From contig NZ_MRWQ01000004.1 of NCBI RefSeq assembly GCF_001906925.1, forward strand, positions 186,001 to 250,000: a stretch of DNA of 64,000 bases. The letters are read 5' to 3'. A program made the translations under genes and the position numbers. This document shows, piece after piece, positions 21,756 through 37,743 of the stretch. The first letter of the stretch is position 1. The number at the start of each line of letters is the position of its first letter. Below the pieces are notes generated by a model. The model was not told the origin of the DNA, did no database searches, and saw nothing but the letters and a program-made list of their open reading frames with translations. The stretch comes from Domibacillus mangrovi (GTDB taxonomy: Bacteria > Bacillota > Bacilli > Bacillales > Domibacillaceae).

Positions 21756-22145
21756 ATGCCCGAACTCCAGCAATCCATTAAACGACAGCGGAAATATTTA
21801 CTTTATCTGCTAGCCATCTTTGTTCTCGGTTGGGGTTTTACATCAACGCCGACCATTTATGCAGGTCTTATTCTTGGAACTGCACTCAGCCTCTATAATC
21901 ATTGGATCATATCCAAACGGATTACCCGTCTTGGCAAAGCGGTTGATGAAGGCAGGAAAATACCGTCTCTCGGAACGATTTTGCGAATGGGCTCAGCGGC
22001 TCTCGCGGCGATGATTGCTCTCCAATACCCCGATCAATTCAATTTGATCAGCACAGTTTTTGGATTAATGACTGCATATGCGGTGATTATGATAGATTTT
22101 GGAATCCAGCATTTTATAAAACGCACGAACGGGAAAGAGAGGTGA
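21756..22145 (+). CDS. atpI: ATP synthase subunit I
   Basis: Four-helix membrane protein of 129 residues, an assembly factor that helps build the c-ring in related organisms. Hydrophobic segments begin at about residues 13, 31, 74 and 99. It sits between atpZ and atpB with six-base gaps, as expected. Confidence 0.88.
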   Translation: MPELQQSIKRQRKYLLYLLAIFVLGWGFTSTPTIYAGLILGTALSLYNHWIISKRITRLGKAVDEGRKIPSLGTILRMGSAALAAMIALQYPDQFNLISTVFGLMTAYAVIMIDFGIQHFIKRTNGKER

Positions 22146-22874
<729 letters not shown>

Positions 22875-22936
22875 TATAATTATCTGTTCAGTCACTGGAT
22901 AAAAAATCTTTTAGTAAATCATGTTTTTAAAAATAA

Positions 22937-23164
<228 letters not shown>

Positions 23165-23240
23165 TAATGAAAAAGCGGCGAGGTATGTATGAAAAATACC
23201 TGCAGCTGAAATACGATACAGAAACAGCTCCAGGGAAGAG

Positions 23241-23394
23241 GATCAAAGGCTAAGGATAAAGATCAAAGGCTAAAAGCGCGATGTTCGTTCATCGTAACGC
23301 CTTTGTGACCCGTATCCTATTAACAACGCCTTTGTGACTCACATCTTGAGAGCCTAAATGGCGAAGATCACATTCCAATGCGAACCTTCGCCAT
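23241..23394 (+). repeat. Nested repeats between atpE and atpF
   Basis: GATCAAAGGCTAA occurs twice 20 bases apart (23241, 23261); AACGCCTTTGTGAC occurs twice (23296, 23325). The AAAGGC and GCCTTT cores are complementary, so alternative hairpins are possible. A third inverted repeat, ATGGCGAAG / CTTCGCCAT (23358-23394), follows. No T-run is seen, so I read this as an mRNA structure region and not a terminator. Confidence 0.7.
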
Positions 23395-23435
23395 TCCTTT
23401 ATGTTTAAAATACAGTAAACGCTTATTGTGAGTGA

Positions 23436-24544
<1,109 letters not shown>

Positions 24545-24584
24545 TAAATTAGACAGAAGCAGTATTGCTTCTGGAAGAAAATGA

Positions 24585-26105
<1,521 letters not shown>

Positions 26106-26178
26106 TCGCAAGATCAGGGCGGTACCGTCAATCGGACGTCCGCCCTGTCTGCGTCATCTAACACAAAAAGGGTGGTGA

Positions 26179-28526
<2,348 letters not shown>

Positions 28527-28531
28527 TATAG

Positions 28532-28957
<426 letters not shown>

Positions 28958-28965
28958 GAAGAGAT

Positions 28966-29002
28966 AAGCTGTCCATCGTTCTAGCGATCGGGCAGCTTTT
29001 TT
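28966..29002 (+). terminator. atp operon terminator
   Basis: AAGCTGTCC / GGGCAGCTT hairpin followed by six T. Repeat copy C starts within its T-run. Confidence 0.85.
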
Positions 29003-29130
29003 ATCGGAGATTAAAGGGCAGCAAAACTCTCATTTCAAGATTTAAAGGAATCATAAAAAGGATAAGTGAGAGGCAAACTGCCCGTAAAGACCCGATTGAT
29101 TTGGGCCAGGCTGAGCCTGGTCACTCAGAG
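29000..29130 (+). repeat. Structured interspersed repeat, copy C (3' truncated)
   Basis: Starts TTTATCGGAGATTAAAGGGC and retains the outer GGGCAG / CTGCCC stem, an inner CTCTCATTT / AAGTGAGAG stem and GGCCAGGC / GCCTGG. It is cut after CACTCAGAG, so the rest of the middle domain and the terminal hairpin are missing. It lies between atpC and ywzB. Confidence 0.8.
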
Positions 29131-29159
29131 ATTAACTTGTAAGAAAAGGAGGACGTACG

Positions 29160-29396
29160 ATGCTTGAATCGTTTGGACAAGAAGCACTTATTAGCATGAT
29201 TATGAGCTTGTTTTTCATCGGTCTGTCTTTCTGGGCACTACAAGCGATCCGCTTTGAAAAGTTACTTCGCAAAAACCAGATGGCACGGGCGCGTCTTCTT
29301 TATTTATTGCTTGCGACGGCAATTGGTTCGACCGTCAGCAATTTCTTTCTTGACTATTTTATCTGGTCTCGTCAGCTGCCATTATTATTACCATGA
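29160..29396 (+). CDS. ywzB: DUF1146 family membrane protein (YwzB-like)
   Basis: A 78-residue protein with two membrane helices separated by a basic loop (RFEKLLRKNQMARARLL), typical of DUF1146. B. subtilis ywzB has the same place between atpC and murAA. Function unknown. ATG 29160 follows AAGGAGGACGTACG. Confidence 0.85.
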   Translation: MLESFGQEALISMIMSLFFIGLSFWALQAIRFEKLLRKNQMARARLLYLLLATAIGSTVSNFFLDYFIWSRQLPLLLP

Positions 29397-29706
29397 AAAA
29401 TCAATCTATCAATGTACTTGCCTTTTTTGGAAAAACTATATAAGTTTAAGTGGGGAGAGTTTGTGAAACATCATTCATTTTGGTTTGCCATGTTTTTATA
29501 CGGGAAAATAAAACAGAATGCTTTTCATAAACAGCTTCACAAAATCTCTATAATTTGTGCTTAATTTCACTTGTGAATAACAGGAACAGGATGGTAAACT
29601 TGAATGAGTTTTGTCGAAGGGATTTATTAAGACATTGGAAAGGGACTGGAACGTCAGTCCATTGATTTGAATATGTATAATAGAAAAGAGCGCGGAGGGG
29701 AACAGT
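29397..29706. other. Gap without recognisable gene
   Basis: No convincing reading frame. B. subtilis has ywmB in this interval, which I do not see here. A TATAAT at 29676 just before murAA could be a -10 element, but no good -35 is present. Confidence 0.5.
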
Positions 29707-30996
29707 TTGGACAAAATTATCGTCCGCGGCGGCCGTCAATTGAACGGTTCCGTCAAAGTTGAAGGTGCAAAAAATTCGGTGTTGCCTGTACTTGCAGCAA
29801 CGATGTTGGCTAAAGAAGGTAAATGCGTCATTCGTGACGTGCCCACTTTATCTGATGTATATACAATTAATGAAGTGTTGCGCCACTTAAATTGCGAAGT
29901 AACATTTGAAAACAATACAGTGACAGTCGATGCTGCGAAACAACTTTTAATTGAGGCGCCATTTGAATATGTTCGAAAAATGCGCGCGTCTGTCCTTGTG
30001 ATGGGCGCACTATTAGCCCGTAACGGAAAAGCACGTGTCGCTTTACCGGGCGGTTGTGCAATTGGTTCGCGTCCCATTGATCAACATTTAAAAGGATTTG
30101 AAGCGATGGGGGCGAAAGTCCGTGTTGAAAATGGATTTATTGAAGCGGAAACAGATGGACGTCTCCAAGGAGCGAAAATTTATTTGGATTTCCCAAGCGT
30201 TGGGGCGACTGAAAACATTATGACAGCTGCGGCTCTCGCAGAAGGCACAACCATCCTTGAAAATGCCGCAAAAGAGCCGGAAATCGTTGATCTTGCCATA
30301 CTTATTAACAAAATGGGTGGCAAAGTTGTCGGCGCTGGAACGGAAACGATTCGTATTGAAGGTGTGGAAACACTTCAAGGTACGGATCACGCCATTATTC
30401 CTGATCGTATTGAAGCAGGTACATTTATGACAGCTGCAGCGATTACAGGTGGAAACGTACTAGTTGAGGGTGCAGTTGCTGCGCATATGTCTTCATTGAT
30501 CGCAAAGATGCGGGAAATGGGTGTTGAAATTATTGAAGAAGACAATGGTGTTCGTGTCATTGGACCGGATAAAATGACGTCTGTCGATATTAAAACAATG
30601 CCGCATCCAGGCTTCCCGACTGATATGCAGTCACAAATGATGGCACTTATGTTGAAAGCAGAAGGAACAGGAGTCATTACAGAAACGGTTTTTGAAAACC
30701 GGTTTATGCACGTCGAAGAATTTCGCCGTATGAACGCAAATGTAAAGATTGAAGGCCGTTCTGTTATTATTGACGGACCATCTGACTTACAAGGAGCGGA
30801 AGTCGCTGCGACTGATTTACGTGCAGCTGCAGCACTTGTCATTGCTGGTCTTGTGTCGGATGGGTATACACGTGTAACTGAGCTGAAACACCTTGACCGT
30901 GGATATGTGAATTTCCATGGCAAGCTAGCTTCACTTGGCGCTGACATTGAACGTGTGTCGGAAGCAGTTGATACGCCGATCCCAGTGGAAAACTGA
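29707..30996 (+). CDS. murAA: UDP-N-acetylglucosamine 1-carboxyvinyltransferase (main MurA)
   Basis: First enzyme of peptidoglycan precursor synthesis. Catalytic Cys117 lies in [28 protein letters not shown] is the conserved N-terminal loop. 429 residues from TTG 29707 after GGAGGGGAAC. It is the paralogue of the gene at 5983; the spoIID neighbour identifies it as murAA. Confidence 0.96.
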   Translation: MDKIIVRGGRQLNGSVKVEGAKNSVLPVLAATMLAKEGKCVIRDVPTLSDVYTINEVLRHLNCEVTFENNTVTVDAAKQLLIEAPFEYVRKMRASVLVMGALLARNGKARVALPGGCAIGSRPIDQHLKGFEAMGAKVRVENGFIEAETDGRLQGAKIYLDFPSVGATENIMTAAALAEGTTILENAAKEPEIVDLAILINKMGGKVVGAGTETIRIEGVETLQGTDHAIIPDRIEAGTFMTAAAITGGNVLVEGAVAAHMSSLIAKMREMGVEIIEEDNGVRVIGPDKMTSVDIKTMPHPGFPTDMQSQMMALMLKAEGTGVITETVFENRFMHVEEFRRMNANVKIEGRSVIIDGPSDLQGAEVAATDLRAAAALVIAGLVSDGYTRVTELKHLDRGYVNFHGKLASLGADIERVSEAVDTPIPVEN

Positions 30997-31029
30997 ATTT
31001 ATGTTTATATCTATTTTTGTTTGAAAAAG

Positions 31030-31057
31030 CCGTCTGTTTACGCAGGCGGTTTTTTTG
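31030..31057 (+). terminator. murAA terminator
   Basis: CCGTCTG / CAGGCGG hairpin with a short loop and seven T. Confidence 0.85.
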
Positions 31058-31120
31058 TGTGTTGTCATAATTAGTATAGTCATGCATATCCCTTTTTATA
31101 CAGCAAGGAGGGATTTTGTT

Positions 31121-32044
31121 TTGAAAAAAATGCTCTATCTTTTTCTTTTTATTCTTATTGTTACAATTGCGATTCCAGCTGTCGGTCTTTTTTTAACGGA
31201 AGAAAAAACAACCGAGCAAAAAGAAGAACCATCCGTTGATGTTGTACGTTCTGATTCGAAGGAAACAGAATCCGTTCTTCTAGAAGACTATGTTGTTGGG
31301 GTTGTCGCAGCTGAAATGCCAGCAACATTTGAAAAAGAAGCATTAAAAGCACAGGCTGTCGCAGCTAGAACTTTTATGTTGACGCAGACGCTGGCCGGCC
31401 TTAAAGTGACCGATACAGTTAACGATCAAGTATTTAAAGATGAAGAAGAACTAAGAGCAACATGGGGAACACAATTTGAAGAAAACAAACAAAAGATAGA
31501 AGAGGCGGCGAAAGAAACAGAAGGAGAAGTACTTGTTTATAACGGTGAACCGATTACTGCTGCTTTTTTTTCATCAGGCAATGGAAAAACGGAAAATGCT
31601 GAAGAATATTGGCAATCATCACTTCCATATTTGGTTAGTGTTGAAAGTCCATGGGATGAAGCGGCACCAAATTTTAAGCAGGACATTGTTATTCCGCGAG
31701 TCGAAGTGGAAGATAAACTAGGTGTTACATTGCCGAAATCAGGTGAGGCAGGAACTGTTATTGCTCGTACGGCAGGCGGACGCGTCGGAGAAATCCAGAT
31801 TAGCGGAAAAAGCTTTACTGGACGTGAAATAAGGGAAGCGCTTGAATTGCCATCAGCTGATTTTGACATGTTTGTTAAGGGAGAAAACGTTGTAATGATG
31901 ACGAAAGGATATGGACACGGCATTGGCATGAGCCAATATGGGGCAAATGGTATGGCAAAAGAAGGGAAAAAATACACTGATATTATGACACATTATTATC
32001 CAGGTACTTCTATTGAATCTGTAGAAAATTTCTTTAAAAAATAA
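31121..32044 (+). CDS. spoIID: Stage II sporulation protein D
   Basis: Membrane-anchored lytic transglycosylase of the engulfment machinery, acting with SpoIIM and SpoIIP to remodel septal peptidoglycan. An N-terminal membrane segment (LYLFLFILIVTIAIPAVGLF) is followed by the SpoIID domain: LEDYVVGVVAAEMPATFEKEALKAQAVAARTF with the catalytic Glu, and GYGHGIGMSQYGANGMA near the end. TTG 31121 with AAGGAGGGA is preferred over upstream in-frame codons. 307 residues. Confidence 0.95.
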   Translation: MKKMLYLFLFILIVTIAIPAVGLFLTEEKTTEQKEEPSVDVVRSDSKETESVLLEDYVVGVVAAEMPATFEKEALKAQAVAARTFMLTQTLAGLKVTDTVNDQVFKDEEELRATWGTQFEENKQKIEEAAKETEGEVLVYNGEPITAAFFSSGNGKTENAEEYWQSSLPYLVSVESPWDEAAPNFKQDIVIPRVEVEDKLGVTLPKSGEAGTVIARTAGGRVGEIQISGKSFTGREIREALELPSADFDMFVKGENVVMMTKGYGHGIGMSQYGANGMAKEGKKYTDIMTHYYPGTSIESVENFFKK

Positions 32045-32062
32045 AAAACACGTCCGCTGTCT

Positions 32063-32497
32063 CTATTGCGGACGTGCCCATTCACTGAACATAGCCATCC
32101 AGCGGCCGATACGTGAATTTTTTTTAAAATACATATAGTTAACGATCGTGAAAGCAACAAATGCACCGGTTACATCTTTAATTGCATCAATTAATGTAGC
32201 CGATCGATACGGGACAAATGCCTGATGGATTTCATCCGCCAGTCCGTAAAACGAAGCAAATATAACAGCAGCCAAACTAATAAACGACGTCAATTTTCCA
32301 TTTGCTAAAAATGCATAAATAATCAATACATATAAAAAAGCAAACTCGACAAGATGAAGAGATTCTTTTAAAAAACGGTCCATGGTATTATTCGGTAAAT
32401 TCATGATCGTATCATGCGGGAGACCTGACATGGTCCAAATGGCAATCATATAAATGACAGGTGCCGCAATTGATAATAATCGAATTATTTTTTTCAC
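32063..32497 (-). CDS. VanZ family membrane protein
   Basis: Four-helix membrane protein of 144 residues with the VanZ signature DEIHQAFVPYRSATLIDAIKD. VanZ of enterococci gives low-level teicoplanin resistance, but most homologues have unknown roles, so no resistance is claimed. It is on the opposite strand between spoIID and spoIIQ, converging on spoIID; B. subtilis has no gene I recognise in this slot. Confidence 0.85.
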   Translation of the reverse strand: MKKIIRLLSIAAPVIYMIAIWTMSGLPHDTIMNLPNNTMDRFLKESLHLVEFAFLYVLIIYAFLANGKLTSFISLAAVIFASFYGLADEIHQAFVPYRSATLIDAIKDVTGAFVAFTIVNYMYFKKNSRIGRWMAMFSEWARPQ

Positions 32498-32658
32498 TTC
32501 GACACCCCGATTATTAGTTAATATTATATTGATTTTACCATTTCATCGTAGTGCTTTCCCTTTTGTTTGTGGCGTTTTTTTAACAGATAAAGAAATATTG
32601 TTCCACATATGTATAAAAAATCCCAAGCGAGTCTACAATGCGTGATGAGGTGATGAAC

Positions 32659-33342
32659 ATGAATGAGGGCGGCAAAAAACCACTCCCCCCAAAATTGAAA
32701 GATTTTTTTACAAAAAGACGAGCACTGCCAGCAATCTATCTCGCTTGCGCCATTTTACTTATTTCCAGTCTTATGATGTATGAAGTGATGAATCGTGAAA
32801 AGGATGAAGTGTCTGTCACGAATCCAGCACCTGCTTCAAAAGAATTTGATGACTCAACGATCAGTGTAAATGGTAAGGAGAGTCCCCAGGAAAAAATGAG
32901 CAAGCCATCTAAAGCGGACGTCACAGTTAAAACGTCATTTTATGATGAAAAAGCAGCAGAAGATGACCAACAAAAAGCACTCGTTGTCTTTAACGACACA
33001 TATTATGAAAGTTCAGGTGTTGATTACGCATTAGAAAACGGTAAAACATTTGACGTCATTGCACCATTGTCTGGCAAAGTCACTGACGTAAGGGAAGATG
33101 CATTTTTGGGTAATTATATTGAGATTGACCATGGAAAAGGTGTTCTGATGACATTCCAATCCGTAGCAGATATTCAAGTGAAATCAGGAGACAAAGTGAG
33201 TCAGGGTGATAAAATCGGGAAATCTGGCAGAAGTTTAATGAATGAATCAGCAGGCGTCCACGTTCATTTTGAAGTTACAAAGAATGGCGAGACGCTCAAT
33301 CCTGATTCACTATACGGAAAAGCGGTCTCCCAATGGAAATAA
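32659..33342 (+). CDS. spoIIQ: Stage II sporulation protein Q
   Basis: Forespore membrane protein that pairs with SpoIIIAH to form the channel between forespore and mother cell. One N-terminal membrane helix (LPAIYLACAILLISSLMMYEV) and a C-terminal LytM-like (M23) domain. The HxH pair is present (GVHVHFEV), but the first zinc-ligand motif reads SSGVDYAL with Ser where active enzymes have His, so it is probably inactive, as in B. subtilis SpoIIQ. ATG 32659 fits the GAGGTGAT site. 227 residues. Confidence 0.92.
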   Translation: MNEGGKKPLPPKLKDFFTKRRALPAIYLACAILLISSLMMYEVMNREKDEVSVTNPAPASKEFDDSTISVNGKESPQEKMSKPSKADVTVKTSFYDEKAAEDDQQKALVVFNDTYYESSGVDYALENGKTFDVIAPLSGKVTDVREDAFLGNYIEIDHGKGVLMTFQSVADIQVKSGDKVSQGDKIGKSGRSLMNESAGVHVHFEVTKNGETLNPDSLYGKAVSQWK

Positions 33343-33504
33343 CCGTTCATATCTCCTGGGAAATGAGCATATGGTAGTAAAAAGGAACGGGGCTTCTAAA
33401 AATGAGACCGCCCCGAAGTAATGAATAACGATGCCTACTTGCTCATATCAACAGAAGATACGTCTCATTTCGCCCGTCCCGGTTCCGGTGAGGGAGGCGT
33501 GCAT

Positions 33505-33762
33505 GTGCGCGATTACATCAAAGAAAGAGCGCTTAATATCGGAGAGTACATCGTTGATACAAACAAAACAGTACGTGATATTGCAAAAGAATTCGGTATC
33601 TCAAAAAGCACAGTTCATAAAGATTTAACCGAGCGGCTGCCGGGCCTCAGTCCAGAACTCTCAGCCCGTGTCGAACATATTTTACACTACCATAAATCAA
33701 TCCGGCATTTACGCGGTGGAGAAGCAACGAAAGAAAAGTGGAAGACACTTGATCAGCGGTAA
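33505..33762 (+). CDS. spoIIID: Sporulation transcription factor SpoIIID
   Basis: Small DNA-binding protein (85 residues) that adjusts the sigma-E regulon and leads to sigma-K expression in the mother cell. The HTH is TVRDIAKEFGISKSTVHKDL and the conserved basic tail YHKSIRHLRGGEATK. GTG 33505 follows GAGGGAGGCG and gives MRDYIKERALNIGEYIVD, aligning with B. subtilis SpoIIID; the 28 codons of open frame before it are not conserved. A GGGGC / GCCCC hairpin (33389-33415) separates it from spoIIQ. Confidence 0.95.
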   Translation: MRDYIKERALNIGEYIVDTNKTVRDIAKEFGISKSTVHKDLTERLPGLSPELSARVEHILHYHKSIRHLRGGEATKEKWKTLDQR

Positions 33763-33886
33763 AACGTAGTACACGAACAGTTAAATTGGTTATTTCTTTG
33801 CCTTTTCAGATGGGCAGGCAACGACTGTGAATCTGGTAGCGTCTGGAACCGGACGAAAGAAAAAAACATCCGTGAATTGAATTTTT

Positions 33887-33913
33887 CATCCCGCCCATAA
33901 AGGCGGGATTTTT
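33887..33913 (+). terminator. spoIIID terminator
   Basis: ATCCCGCC / GGCGGGAT with a six-base loop and TTTTT. Confidence 0.85.
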
Positions 33914-33935
33914 CTGTTTTATGGTAATATATAAA

Positions 33936-34156
33936 TTTATCGCAGATTAACGGGCAGTAAGACTCCTATTTCAAGACTTAGAGAAATCGAAAAAGGATAA
34001 GTGGGGGACAAACTGCCCGTAAAGGCCCGATTGGTTTGGGCCAGGCAGAGCCTGGACACTCAGGTATTGCCGCAGGACGCGGCGCACTTTACCTGAGTTC
34101 CTCTTCCACCAGCGGGGGATGAAAGAAAACCCCCGCTGGTGGAAGATTCACTTTAT
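33936..34156 (+). repeat. Structured interspersed repeat, copy D
   Basis: Starts TTTATCGCAGATTAACGGGC and ends GGAAGATTCACTTTAT. The middle domain (CACTCAGGTATTGCCGC ... GCGGCG ... TACCTGAGT) is nearly identical to copy B, but the terminal stem is TTCCACCAGCGGGGG / CCCCCGCTGGTGGAA, changed on both arms relative to A and B. TTTAT occurs at both ends. It fills most of the spoIIID-mbl gap. Confidence 0.9.
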
Positions 34157-34300
34157 ATTGGTTATGAATCTCTCGTAATTTCCGAATATTCCACGATGAT
34201 TTCATCCATACTTACGTGTTTATATGGTAAAATAAATCGTTGGAACATAACGCCTAAATGATATGAAAATAGATAGAGGAAACTCAGGAGGAAATAGGTC

Positions 34301-35305
34301 ATGTTATCTAAAGATATTGGAATTGATCTTGGGACAGCAAACGTACTTATTCACGTAAAAGGACAGGGTATTGTGTTAAATGAACCATCTGTCGTTGCCC
34401 TTGATCGCAATACAAATAGAGTACTCGCTGTGGGGGAAGAAGCGTATCAAATGGTCGGCCGGACGCCAGGACATATCATAGCAATTCGTCCGCTGCGTGA
34501 TGGCGTTATTGCCGACTTTGATGTAACGGAATCTATGCTGAAACACTTTATTAACAAATTGAATGTAAAAAGCTTGTTGTCTAAGCCGCGTATTTTAATT
34601 TGCTGTCCCACGCAAATTACAGCAGTCGAACAAAAAGCCATTCGTGAAGCAGCAGAAAAAAGTGGCGGGAAAACGATTTATCTTGAAGAAGAACCGAAAG
34701 TTGCTGCGGTTGGCGCCGGCATGGAAATTTTTGAGCCGAGCGGTAATATGGTCATTGACATCGGTGGCGGTACAACGGATGTAGCTGTTTTATCACTTGG
34801 TGCGATTGTGACAGCAGAATCTATTAAAGTAGCTGGTAACACATTTGATGCTGATATTATGAGCTATGTGAAAAAACAATATAAACTGTTGATTGGTGAG
34901 CGTACAGCAGAAGCGATCAAAGTAAATATCGGGACAGTCTTTCCAGAAACGCGCAATGAAGAAATGGAAATCCGAGGACGTGACATTATGACGGGACTTC
35001 CACGTGTTTTAACGGTAAGTTCTGCTGAAATTGAAGAGGCACTTCGCGAGTCGGTTATGCAAATTGTCCAAGCGTCAAAAAATGTCCTCGAAAAAACACC
35101 GCCTGAGCTGTCGGCTGACATTATCGATCGGGGTGCTATGCTGACGGGTGGAGGAGCTTTATTGCATGGCATGGACCAACTTTTAATGAATGAACTGAAA
35201 GTACCTGTATTTGTCGCTGAAAACCCGATGGACTGTGTTGCAGTCGGCACTGGTATCATGCTCGACAATATGGAACGTCTTACTTCCAAAAAAAAGAATA
35301 AATAG
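34301..35305 (+). CDS. mbl: MreB-like rod-shape protein Mbl
   Basis: Actin homologue that guides side-wall synthesis. MreB-type phosphate loops GIDLGTANVLIHVKGQG and MVIDIGGGTTDVAVLSLG, plus MLTGGGALLHGMDQLL, are present. 334 residues from ATG 34301 after CAGGAGGAAATA. Position after spoIIID assigns it to Mbl rather than MreB. Confidence 0.95.
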   Translation: MLSKDIGIDLGTANVLIHVKGQGIVLNEPSVVALDRNTNRVLAVGEEAYQMVGRTPGHIIAIRPLRDGVIADFDVTESMLKHFINKLNVKSLLSKPRILICCPTQITAVEQKAIREAAEKSGGKTIYLEEEPKVAAVGAGMEIFEPSGNMVIDIGGGTTDVAVLSLGAIVTAESIKVAGNTFDADIMSYVKKQYKLLIGERTAEAIKVNIGTVFPETRNEEMEIRGRDIMTGLPRVLTVSSAEIEEALRESVMQIVQASKNVLEKTPPELSADIIDRGAMLTGGGALLHGMDQLLMNELKVPVFVAENPMDCVAVGTGIMLDNMERLTSKKKNK

Positions 35306-35311
35306 TGAAAT

Positions 35312-35350
35312 AGGGCCATTTAAGATATAAAGATGGCCCTGTTTAAATTT
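35312..35350 (+). terminator. mbl terminator
   Basis: AGGGCCAT / ATGGCCCT hairpin followed by GTTTAAATTT. A TATAAT at 35395 with TTAATT 16 bases earlier may be the flhO promoter (weak). Confidence 0.65.
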
Positions 35351-35438
35351 CCTCATTTTGCATTAATTTCTGTTAATTACAGCTTTATGTATTGTATAAT
35401 GTAGTCAGTGTCTACAGCTTGAAAATGAGGTGAATCGT

Positions 35439-36239
35439 TTGTTTAAAGGTTTTTACACAGCGGCTTCGGGCATGATCGCGCAGCAACGGCGCACAGAAAT
35501 ATTAACAAATAACATGTCGAATGTGAATACACCAGGCTACAAAGCAGATCAGACAAGCATGCGTGCTTTTCCAGAGATGCTCTTAAAGCGTATTGATGAA
35601 ACGTCCATTCCGGTTAAAAATAAATTTACCCTTCCGTTTGAACCCGTTGTGGGTACATTAAACACAGGCATTTACTTGCAAGAAGCGATTCCAAACTTTC
35701 GCCAAGGTGACATACGTGAAACAGGACTTTCTACAGACCTTGCTTTGCAGGGGGAATCGGTTTTTTTTACCGTCCAAAATACAGTAAATGAAACGCGATA
35801 CACACGCAATGGGAACTTTACACTTGATCCGGAAGGCTATTTAACAACGGCTTCCGGTCTTTATGTTCAAGACATAGAAGGCGAACGTATTCAGCTGACT
35901 ACAGATCAATTTAAAGTAGATGGCGAAGGCCGCGTCACAGAAAATGGTGCAGACATCGGCCAGATAGGTATTGCCTATGCAGAAGATCCGAATGCGCTCA
36001 TAAAAGAAGGGGATGGCTTGTATCGGATAGATGGGCCAGCGCTTCCAACAGCGTTTGACGCGGAAGGAGCCGTTTTTTTCGTTCAGCAATCTTTTCTAGA
36101 GGGATCAACGACAGATACGGCTCGTACAATGACCGACATGTTAACGGCATACCGCGCGTTTGAAGCAAATCAAAAAGTGCTGATGGCGTATGACCGCAGC
36201 ATGGAAAAAGCAGCCAATGAAATCGGCAGAGTGATGTAA
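35439..36239 (+). CDS. flhO: Flagellar rod/hook-basal body protein FlhO
   Basis: FlgG/FlgF-family distal rod protein of the flagellum. The N-terminal rod motif (LTNNMSNVNTPGYKAD) and C-terminal FlgG-type helix (MTDMLTAYRAFEANQKVLMAYD) are complete. TTG 35439 is preferred because AGGTGA lies six bases upstream; the GTG at 35430 overlaps that site. It pairs with flhP downstream, as in B. subtilis. 267 residues. Confidence 0.92.
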   Translation: MFKGFYTAASGMIAQQRRTEILTNNMSNVNTPGYKADQTSMRAFPEMLLKRIDETSIPVKNKFTLPFEPVVGTLNTGIYLQEAIPNFRQGDIRETGLSTDLALQGESVFFTVQNTVNETRYTRNGNFTLDPEGYLTTASGLYVQDIEGERIQLTTDQFKVDGEGRVTENGADIGQIGIAYAEDPNALIKEGDGLYRIDGPALPTAFDAEGAVFFVQQSFLEGSTTDTARTMTDMLTAYRAFEANQKVLMAYDRSMEKAANEIGRVM

Positions 36240-36252
36240 GGAGACAAATAAC

Positions 36253-37041
36253 ATGAACAGAACGATGATCAATGCTGTCAACACGCTGTCACAGCTTCAA
36301 AAAAAAATGGATGTCACTAGCAATAATGTAGCGAATATGAATACAATCGGCTATAAACGGAGTGATGCAACATTTGCTGATCTCGTTCATCAGCATACGG
36401 TTAACATGTACCGTGAAAATGAAGACATTGGCAGACAGACACCCTATGGTATCCGTCTTGGTGCCGGCGCAATGATGGCGCAGGCGCAGATGGTCGGAAC
36501 ACAAGGCGTTCTCGGACAAACCGGAAGAACACTTGATTTTGCACTGTCTAAACCGAATCAATTTTTTAAAGTACTCATTCAAAATGAAGAGGGTACCGGA
36601 CGTGTTCATTATACACGTGACGGTTCCTTCTCGCTTACACCGTCAGGCGGCGAAAATGTCATGCTCGTTACGTCAGAAGGCTATCCCGTATTGGATGAAC
36701 GTAATAATCCGATTATCATGACGCCTGAACAAATGATGGCACAGGCGGGGGGATTATTGGGTATCATACAGGTGGATAAACTGCAATTTTTAGAGCGTGC
36801 ATCTAACAACTTGCTTGTACTTCCGGAGGAGCCAGTTGTGGCAGAAGGACAAGTATTACGTAATCTGACTGGAGCGGAGCGGGAAGATGCCGGTATCCAG
36901 AGCGGTATGCTTGAGCAGTCAAACGTTGATTTTTCAAAAGAAATGAGTGATCTTATGGTCACACAGCGATCCTATCAATTTCAATCAAAGGCGATTTCAA
37001 TCGCAGATCAAATGCTCGGCTTAATTAATGGGGTCAGATAG
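36253..37041 (+). CDS. flhP: Flagellar rod/hook-basal body protein FlhP
   Basis: Second rod-type protein, 262 residues. N-terminal TSNNVANMNTIGYKRSDATF and C-terminal LEQSNVDFSKEMSDLMVTQRSYQFQSKAI are standard for the family. Thirteen bases after flhO, with AAGGAGACAAATA before the ATG, so one operon. Confidence 0.92.
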   Translation: MNRTMINAVNTLSQLQKKMDVTSNNVANMNTIGYKRSDATFADLVHQHTVNMYRENEDIGRQTPYGIRLGAGAMMAQAQMVGTQGVLGQTGRTLDFALSKPNQFFKVLIQNEEGTGRVHYTRDGSFSLTPSGGENVMLVTSEGYPVLDERNNPIIMTPEQMMAQAGGLLGIIQVDKLQFLERASNNLLVLPEEPVVAEGQVLRNLTGAEREDAGIQSGMLEQSNVDFSKEMSDLMVTQRSYQFQSKAISIADQMLGLINGVR

Positions 37042-37058
37042 AGGGGAAGGATAAATTA

Positions 37059-37262
37059 GTGACTGAACAAAGGAAGCGGAAAAAAGAAACCCGCCTCACC
37101 CCCCTCGGGAGATTCATGTTAGCATTGTTTACCATGGTCATCACAGCTGTCATAGGTGCGCTGATCGGCTATAGCATTATCGGCACTGGTGATCCGATCG
37201 AGGTGTTTATGCCTGACACGTGGATTCATTTATCCGACGTTATCGTAAAAAGTCTCTTTTAA
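37059..37262 (+). CDS. Small membrane protein, EpuA / RNA polymerase beta-like family
   Basis: A 67-residue protein with a basic N-terminus (EQRKRKKETRL) and one membrane helix (ALFTMVITAVIGALIGYSII). Homologues at this place in Bacillaceae are often labelled DNA-directed RNA polymerase subunit beta although they are not polymerase subunits; the EpuA-type domain fits. Function unknown. It lies between flhP and fabZ. Confidence 0.7.
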   Translation: MTEQRKRKKETRLTPLGRFMLALFTMVITAVIGALIGYSIIGTGDPIEVFMPDTWIHLSDVIVKSLF

Positions 37263-37277
37263 AAGGTGGGTGTAAAA

Positions 37278-37697
37278 ATGGATATTCGTGAAATTAAAGA
37301 AACAATTCCGCACCGATACCCGTTTCTTCTTGTCGATCGTATTGTCGAAGTAGAAGATGGAAAGCGGGCGGTAGGTTTGAAAAATGTAACAGCAAATGAA
37401 GAGTTTTTTAACGGACATTTTCCAAACTATCCGGTTATGCCGGGCGTTTTAATCGTCGAAGCGCTTGCACAGGTAGGCGCTGTCGCGATGTTGAAAAAGG
37501 AAGAAAACAAAGGCCGTCTTGCCTTTTTTGCAGGCATTGATAACTGCCGCTTTAAGCGCCAAGTTGTCCCTGGTGATCAATTACGCCTTGAAGTCGAAAT
37601 GACCCGCCTGCGTGGCTCAATCGGTAAAGCAAAAGCAATGGCTTCTGTAGAAGGTGAGCTTGTCTGCGAAGCGGAATTAATGTTTGCTCTAGAGTAG
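37278..37697 (+). CDS. fabZ: 3-hydroxyacyl-ACP dehydratase FabZ
   Basis: Hot-dog fold dehydratase of fatty acid synthesis. The catalytic His is in [21 protein letters not shown] and the conserved [12 protein letters not shown] opens the protein. ATG 37278 follows AAAGGTGGG; 139 residues. A terminator follows. Confidence 0.95.
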   Translation: MDIREIKETIPHRYPFLLVDRIVEVEDGKRAVGLKNVTANEEFFNGHFPNYPVMPGVLIVEALAQVGAVAMLKKEENKGRLAFFAGIDNCRFKRQVVPGDQLRLEVEMTRLRGSIGKAKAMASVEGELVCEAELMFALE

Positions 37698-37705
37698 AAA
37701 TAATG

Positions 37706-37743
37706 AACGGTCTCCATCGATTACCGGTGGAGACCGTTTTTTT
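37706..37743 (+). terminator. fabZ terminator
   Basis: AACGGTCTCCA / TGGAGACCGTT hairpin followed by seven T. Confidence 0.9.

Noticed and set aside
29000-29130. Riboswitch before ywzB
   Set aside because: The sequence is a copy of the interspersed repeat found at unrelated genes, truncated here, so gene-specific control is unlikely.
32063-32497. Teicoplanin resistance determinant
   Set aside because: VanZ-family membership alone does not show resistance; there are no other van genes nearby.
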